NCBI GenBank assembly: GCA_026168455.1 | Contig: CM047426.1 | Span: 41,215,313 to 41,279,312, forward strand | Reading direction: 5' to 3' | Source: Theocolax elegans | Taxonomy: Eukaryota; Arthropoda; Insecta; Hymenoptera; Cerocephalidae | Length of the DNA stretch: 64,000 bases | Part shown: positions 57,803 through 64,000 of the stretch, in pieces | How the letters are laid out: each line of letters begins with the position of its first letter | Position numbering within the stretch: position 1 is the stretch's first letter | Translations under genes and position numbers: made by a program | Notes under the pieces: model-generated | Databases searched by the model: none | Told to the model about the DNA's origin: nothing | What the model saw: only the letters and a program-made list of their open reading frames with translations

Positions 57803-58764
57803 TTACAATACTTTTAAATCGTTGGCAGAGACCCACGAATTAAATTTTTCAGGATATCCAACCCAACTGACGAAATACTGTTTACGTTTACCTTGGCCTT
57901 TACTACGTAAAATTTTATCTATTTTGTGTTCACGAACTATCAACGGCCGTGAGTTCTTCGGGATAGAAGAATCCTTCAATGCTTTACCGTCCAAATCGGT
58001 CAAAGTATAATTGTAAATATTTTGTTTTTTCGCAACACTTTTAATTATAAAAATTTCCTCTTGCCATCCTCTGACGTAACCTTTTTCAAAAGCGTTCTTG
58101 TCTCTAATGATTCGAACGTAACTACCGACTTTGTATATATTCTTTTTCCGTTTCGGTAATTTGTTTCTGCACAGACGTTCTAAATTTTTTCGCGCAATCT
58201 CTTCGTTGTGAATAGTTACCGAAGCCGGTGTCATTTTAATGCTAGAATGTCTTGTGTTATTGTAAGCCTTGACGATGTGTTGTAATACGTCAATGTACCT
58301 ACGAGTATTTTTATGTGTGAAATAACGCCACATACGTTCTTTCAGATTTCTATTTACTCGTTCAACCACCGCAGCCTTTACATCCGGATTACGCACAACG
58401 CGAAATCGAATGTCGTTACGTTTTAAAAAATTTTGCATAAATTTACCGAGAAACTCCTTTCCTCGATCGCTTTGAACCATGTACGGAAAACGTTTTCCGC
58501 TTCGTTTTAAAATTTTTTTAAATGCCTCGGTTACTTGGTCACTCGATTTGTCTTTCAAAGGTTCCACCCACACAAATTTACTTAAAACGTCGATCGCCAC
58601 CAAATCGTAAGACACTCCGTCGTTGTAATTTTTGATTAAGCGCAAGTCCTGTAAATCGACCTCCCAAACTTGATCTAAATACGACACGTTGTAACACAAT
58701 CTCTTAAACTTTCTTCGTGCAGGAAGACCCTGTCGAAAAGACCTTATAAAATCCGATAAAATAA
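57803..58764 (-). CDS. Polinton integrase with C-terminal chromodomain, 5' truncated
   Basis: Retroviral-type integrase that would insert the element DNA. The catalytic triad is visible: Asp in VWEVDLQDL, Asp in VQSDRGKEF, Glu in AAVVERVNRN. Then comes a YKVGSYVRI beta module and a chromodomain (HKIDKILRSKGQ...YFVSWVGYPEKFNSWV), likely a chromatin tether. The open frame reaches back to about 58,810; the family's usual zinc-module N-terminus is missing, so the start is lost. No stop in over 300 codons. Confidence 0.9.
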
Positions 58765-59439
58765 TGGCACATTGAATCGGGATGCTGATAAAAATTTTAT
58801 AGTAATATATCGGGCGATTTCTTTTTTATCGGTACCTATAATGAAATCCTCACAGCTACGAATCACAAGTTCCGAAATTTAGTTTTTATAAGTTTTACCT
58901 GGTAAAAGATATATCAGTTTCTATGAGACTAATAAATTTATAGGCTTTTATAGAGATATGCTCATGTAATTATTTATAGAAATCTATTCACTTTACCAAT
59001 ATGAATTCAGAATCGGCATATATCGTAATAAATTGATTGAAAAATTATAAGCCTGTATAGATGTTTTACTACATGAATTACACAAGTGCATCCAAGAAAA
59101 TATTAATCGGGTTCTATAATAAAAGAAATGACTATGAAAAGATTATAGTTCATACACATTTCCCGATAAAAAATTTAATAAGCTCTTATCATGGAAATAC
59201 TGTATATGTTTATATCTTTTTTTGCTTTCTAATAGTAGGTTTATAATTCGAGTCTATAAGGAATTCCGGGTGCAAAAACCTCATATCATACTATACAATA
59301 AATGCTTATAGTATTTTATAAGATAAACCTCACAAAAGAAAAAAACATTTTATAGTACAATATGATGATCAACAAAATAAATGGGCGGTTCGTTTACCGG
59401 ATCGTATAAGCTGAGACATCCATAAATACAATCTTATTA
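58765..59439. other. Non-coding DNA with recurring CTATAAG-type motifs
   Basis: No gene. Short motifs such as TTTATAGG, CTATAAGG and TTATAAGTTTTACC recur irregularly. This may be the decayed remainder of a repeat element. Confidence 0.4.
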
Positions 59440-59445
59440 TTTATA

Positions 59446-59850
59446 ACAAATAGGCATGTATCGGGTTTTCGAGTATTTGACGTATTCGTGTGCATTGAAT
59501 TAATAAGGTTCTATAAGGCTTTTCACTATATTGTCCACTAACAGCTATCGGTGTCTACCGTTAAATTCCATAATTTTAAACCAACCAATACAGTTCTTTT
59601 ATAAGGTTTTACGAGGATCGACGCATGTATTGGGCATACGACCTATCCGTTACTACCGGCTGCGCCAGTAATAACAAATCTTAATCAAATTGCTAATCCC
59701 ATTCTACCAGGCAATTCCGTATTTATTATTTATACCAAATAGGCATGTATCCGGTTTTTGAAAGTTTGACGTCTTTATAAGGTTTTACGAGGTTCGACGC
59801 ATGTAAGGGACATACGGCCTATCGGGTTGTATTGGCTGCGCCAACAATAA
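59446..59850 (+). repeat. Two diverged copies of an ACGAGG...GGCTGCGCCA repeat
   Basis: TATAAGGTTTTACGAGG, TCGACGCATGTA and GGCTGCGCCA occur at 59,600-59,668 and 59,775-59,850. Each is preceded by AAATAGGCATGTATC (59,448; 59,740). Confidence 0.75.
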
Positions 59851-59879
59851 TACGAATTACATAAGTATACTTAATTTAT

Positions 59880-60796
59880 TAATGCTGCAACGATACTCGT
59901 GTGACACTTTCATTTATTCTTAGTTTTGTAACCTTTAGTTATAAATGTTTTTCATTGTTATTCTTCATGCATATAAAGATAGAAGTTTCTATGATATACT
60001 ACTAATAAACATGAAAGAAATATTAAATTTACTTTATATAAACTTATCCAATATAATAATTCTTTTCTTTTCAGGCATCAAATCGAACTCAATTACATGT
60101 TAATTTTCAGTATATTTTCAAATACAAAGAATATTCTTCCTCCAAGGACAAAACAGATCTGGAAAACAAATAATTTTAATTCAATTTGAATATGCTCTAA
60201 ATTATAAAACTAATTAATAGCAATAATTAATAGCTCTGAGTGTGTAATATTTTACATATACTCATATATATATATATATATATATATATGATAAGTTGCA
60301 TGTAATCTTAATTTTGAATTATTTAGTTATAAATATTTTTTATTGTTAATCTTCGTGCAAGTAAAGGTAAAAGTTTTCTATTATAAAGCTACTAATAAAA
60401 ATCAAAGAATTATTAAATTTATTTTATATAAACTTATCCAATATAATAATTCTTATACGATTTACTGATTCAAGTAAACTCTGTAAAATAATTCAGAATG
60501 TGTAACGGCATTTATATGTATTCTTTCATTAGTATACTCTTGTATAAAAGTTTATTTTTCATTATTTTTTAAAAATAAAAAAAATATTCACAGAACTTTT
60601 AGAACAAATATTTCAATATTCAATATTCCTAAATATTTAACTACTTTATTAATGGTTATACAAATAACTGTCAGACTCGAGTGACACTTACAGGTATTCT
60701 TAATTTTGTGCCCTTTAATTATAAATACTTTTCAATGTTATTCTTCATGAAAGTAAAGATAGTGGTTTTCTACAGTGAGCTAGTAATAAACACCAA
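59880..60796 (+). repeat. Three diverged tandem copies of a ~370-bp AT-rich unit
   Basis: The block TTATTCTTCATG...AAGATAGAAGTTT...ACTAATAAACA recurs at about 59,950, 60,330 and 60,720. AAACTTATCCAATATAATAA is shared by the first two. A (TA)n run lies at about 60,264-60,289. No coding content. Confidence 0.7.
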
Positions 60797-61414
60797 CCCA
60801 GACGGAAATTTATTTTTCCAGAAAGAGCTAAGAAAAGCTAATAAATTTTATAATCAATTTATAATATGCAGATTTTGGACTCTGTTAATAGTTAGTTAGA
60901 ATTTATAACTTTTATTAGCTCTTCTTAGCATTGGCTAGATTTTATTAGCTTTTAAGTTTTTTTCAAAAGTAAAAGAAATGTGCGAGTTTAAAAAAGCTAA
61001 TAACTACTAATAACTTTTTTAAATTATTATATACAGTAAATAAGTATTTAGAATTTTTATGAATATTTACCAATAGCAATCTTTTATTAATAGCTTTTGT
61101 TTTTTTGCATACATTACTTAGAAACAGCTAAAAACAGTTAAATATAGGAAAATGCAACAGTTACTATTAGTGTCATTTTATCGTTTTTCACGATATTTTC
61201 AAATACAAAAATCTAATAAAACCTAATAAAGCTTAGAAATATTTACGAAATTTTAAAAGCAACTAAAAAATCTTATAAACATCACCAAATTTTTTCAACT
61301 ATTACTGCAGTCCAAAATCCGCACTTTATAAAGTGTTATGAAAATCTAATAAAAGCTAATAACTTTTATTAAGTATTTATAAACATTATTCGCATATGAT
61401 TATTTCCGCTAGGG
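60797..61414. mobile_element. MITE with CCCAGACGGAAAT-type ends
   Basis: The left end CCCAGACGGAAAT pairs imperfectly with the right end (ATTTCCGCTAGGG). Inner inverted segments agree (GCAGATTTTGGACT at 60,868 against AGTCCAAAATCCGC at 61,308). The interior is full of GCTAATAA repeats. Target duplication unclear. Confidence 0.65.
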
Positions 61415-61460
61415 AAAGAAAATATTAAATTTAATTTTCAATACAAAAAAATTCTCATAA

Positions 61461-61499
<39 letters not shown>
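61461..61499 (+). repeat. Poly-A tract of about 38
   Basis: A near-pure A-run 20 bp before the start codon of the next ORF. It may be the tail of a lost retroposed sequence or a simple homopolymer. Confidence 0.85.
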
Positions 61500-61500
<1 letters not shown>

Positions 61501-61519
61501 AAAGACTGGATAAGAATCA

Positions 61520-62464
61520 ATGAATAATAAAATGAAAGCATCAAATATTGATTGTCAGCAGTTCAAGATTTGGCTTTTAAAAATACATGCACAAGAGATC
61601 TTGCAACTTACTAGTGATACTATGAAAGTACAAGAATTATTACATGCTGTTAAACTAGATATAAACAAATATACAAATCTTAGAACTGAAATTAAACAAA
61701 GTCTGTCGTCATCTCACAGTATAATTCTAGATATAAGAACTTATATTTGTGCGAATGGTAAATGCAATCATAATGTAGATCGCAAACATCGTCGAATTTC
61801 AAATTATAACTACAATAAAATGAGTGACTTTTTTTCAAAAACAAATATAAAACTGAATAATATCACTGAAGAAATACTGTATATATGGATGAAAGAAACA
61901 GAAAATGAAAAAAATAATATAATGACTAAAAAATTTATAAAAGAATGTGAAACAAATATAGAATATAAGAGAGACACTACTATTCAAAGATATAAGCCCA
62001 TTGAAACCGTTTTTGATATGATAGATAATATGGCTAAAATAAATAGTAACAATATAATGAATAATAATGCACCTGCTGCACCTGGAAACAAGATAGAACA
62101 AATAAACGCGCACAGAATGACGTATGGAGACATTAATTATCTAGGAGGAAATAAAGCACTACTTTATTTTTATAGAGGCATAAGAGGAACTCAGACTTTC
62201 ACTAATTCTATGTATTCACTAAAAAGCCAACCATCATACAAAGATACAATAATAGTAGATGATATAGTATTCACATCATCGTGCAAATGTGATTCTGCAC
62301 TCCAACACAAAGAAATGTTTCCGCATTATAGAGTCACCTGTGCAGTAGGACTAACGTGCCCTGCCAGACTCAATAGTTATGAAAAAATAGCATATGCAAG
62401 AAGCAGAAACGCGTCAACAGAAACTTTTACGACTGCAAGAGCCATGCTAGTAAGATATTGGTAA
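61520..62464 (+). CDS. Intact 314-aa ORF of unknown function
   Basis: ATG at 61,520, TAA at 62,462, no internal stop in very AT-rich DNA, which is unusual for this region. The protein is Lys/Asn/Ile-rich. It has an N-terminal helical half with a short cysteine pair (CANGKCNH), a low-complexity Asn linker near residue 175-190, and a C-terminal half with MTYGDINYLGGNKALLYFYR and SSCKCDS. I see no signal peptide, membrane segment or known domain. It lies next to a MITE and Polinton debris and could be viral, transposon-derived or a recently moved gene. I do not recognise it. Confidence 0.55.
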   Translation: MNNKMKASNIDCQQFKIWLLKIHAQEILQLTSDTMKVQELLHAVKLDINKYTNLRTEIKQSLSSSHSIILDIRTYICANGKCNHNVDRKHRRISNYNYNKMSDFFSKTNIKLNNITEEILYIWMKETENEKNNIMTKKFIKECETNIEYKRDTTIQRYKPIETVFDMIDNMAKINSNNIMNNNAPAAPGNKIEQINAHRMTYGDINYLGGNKALLYFYRGIRGTQTFTNSMYSLKSQPSYKDTIIVDDIVFTSSCKCDSALQHKEMFPHYRVTCAVGLTCPARLNSYEKIAYARSRNASTETFTTARAMLVRYW

Positions 62465-63173
<709 letters not shown>

Positions 63174-63238
63174 GTAATCCAATTTTGTTAATCTTTTATA
63201 TGATTCGATGATTCATGTTAACATTTAAAATAATTCAG

Positions 63239-63278
63239 AACTAGCAACAGATACCTCGCTCGCTAACGCTCACTCGGT
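63239..63278. repeat. Copy of a 40-bp motif also at 22,838
   Basis: Begins CTAGCAACAGATACCTCG and continues CTCGCTAACGCTCACTCGG. It matches 22,838-22,878 with three differences and, inverted, 22,450-22,479. Confidence 0.75.
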
Positions 63279-63720
63279 TGTATTTTGATCGTGCTTATTT
63301 AAGATGAGTATATGTAAAATAGTTACACAGCCTTTTTCCTTTAAAGTTAAATGTGACATTTTTATGTTCATTTTTTAAATGAAAAACATTACATTTTTTA
63401 AATAATTAGTAAACCAATTGGGTTTATCAAGGCAGAAATTGCATTTTTATAGATACATCAAATTCGCTGTGTAAAGTTGAAGTTTATATGCATATAAATT
63501 TAAATTTTCTTGGATTAAAGCCCTTCGACAACTTTTATCCTGCAAGGAGTTTTTTGTATTTGCACCTGTTTTAAGCCTATTTTTGATAATATTTTAATAT
63601 TTTACTTAATGAATGTGTTAAAAATCATCAAAAAAGAATATTTTTTATAATATATTTTATAAACATGACATTTTAAAAATTACAAAAATATTTTTATAAC
63701 CCGTCGTTCCCCGATAAGAA
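63279..63720. other. AT-rich DNA, no gene seen
   Basis: Several TTTTAAAT/ATTTTTTA stretches. Nothing recognised. Confidence 0.45.
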
Positions 63721-63902
63721 GGTGCTACCTCGGAATCCGGTTGTAAAAGGTGCTACCTCGGAGTCCGGTTATAAAAGGTGCTACCTCGGAGTCCGGTTAT
63801 AAAAGGTGCTACCTCGGAGTCCGGTTATAAAAGGTGCTACCTTGGAGTCCGGTTATAAAAGGTGCTAACTCGGAGTCCGGTTATAAAAGGTGATAACTCA
63901 GG
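63721..63902 (+). repeat. 28-bp minisatellite
   Basis: Six full units of GGTGCTACCTCGGAGTCCGG plus TTATAAAA and a partial seventh. The first unit has CGGAATCC and GTAAAA, and the last ones have TTGG, CTAACT and GATAACTCAGGA changes, so edges are diverged and the centre is uniform. Confidence 0.95.
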
Positions 63903-64000
63903 AACGAATTTTTCGTCTATGATTTTAAGTTGGTACTACTGCCGGTTTAGCTCAGCAATAATATTGACAATTGTTTTTGGCAATTTTATAAAAGATTATT

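Larger units (their letters stand above)
52823..58764 (-). mobile_element. Polinton/Maverick, partial
   Basis: On the - strand: retroviral-type integrase with chromodomain, minor capsid, basic protein (duplicated), major capsid, an uncharacterised protein and adenain-like protease. This set is diagnostic of Polintons. The protein-primed DNA polymerase, packaging ATPase and terminal inverted repeats are absent from the window, so the element is a fragment cut near the integrase N-terminus. Confidence 0.9.

Overview
This window looks like one block of repeat-rich insect DNA. I see no convincing single-copy host gene. The base composition is AT-rich, microsatellites are long, and the mix of elements (Ty3/Gypsy, Ty1/copia with a half-tRNA primer site, APE-type LINE, Helitron, Polinton/Maverick, tRNA- and 5S-derived SINEs, TA-flanked MITEs) fits an arthropod. 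Hymenoptera (ant or wasp) is my best guess from general resemblance only, and it is not proven by the sequence.

Layout. 1-10,951: a Ty3/Gypsy element on the + strand (5' LTR cut by the window edge, PBS, gag with three stop codons, pol with PR-RT-RNaseH-IN, an extra third ORF with zinc-binding motifs, polypurine tract, 3' LTR missing its last ~125 bp). 11,054-14,487: a 3.4 kb inverted-repeat element flanked by TA. 14,590-22,440: a decayed Helitron Rep/helicase gene on the - strand, split by two younger insertions. One is a 1.22 kb insertion with a 6-bp target duplication. The other is a 3.6 kb inverted-repeat element that itself contains a foldback with 29-bp repeats in its arms. 23,306-28,790: a LINE on the - strand (ORF1 and ORF2, frame-broken) with a tRNA/5S-headed SINE inserted in its endonuclease. 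29,345-34,747: a 5.4 kb foldback element whose arms carry arrays of a 108-bp hairpin-forming unit (about 25 copies on one side, about 3 on the other). 36,637-37,317: a TA-flanked MITE. 38,449-42,075: LINE tail, short LTR with a SINE in it, and a gag relic. 42,157-49,220: a complete but frame-broken Ty1/copia element on the - strand with matching LTRs and an AATAA target duplication. It sits in the leader of an older Gypsy-type element whose 174-bp LTR and PBS follow at 49,235-49,422. 49,500-52,820: relics and GC-rich minisatellites. 52,823-58,764: part of a Polinton on the - strand (integrase with chromodomain, minor and major capsid genes, duplicated basic protein gene, unknown gene, adenain-type protease). 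58,765-64,000: diverged tandem repeats, another MITE, one intact 314-codon ORF of unknown function at 61,520-62,464, microsatellites and a 28-bp minisatellite.

How it fits together. Nearly everything is a mobile element or its debris, so the genes co-operate only within elements: gag/pol/LTR for retrotransposons, ORF1/ORF2 for the LINE, integrase/capsid/protease for the Polinton. Insertion order can be read in several places. The Helitron is older than both of its insertions, the Gypsy-type gag relic is older than the copia element, and the LINE is older than its SINE. The most unusual architecture is the recurrence of inverted-repeat elements whose arms are built of tandem repeats, best developed at 29,345-34,747.
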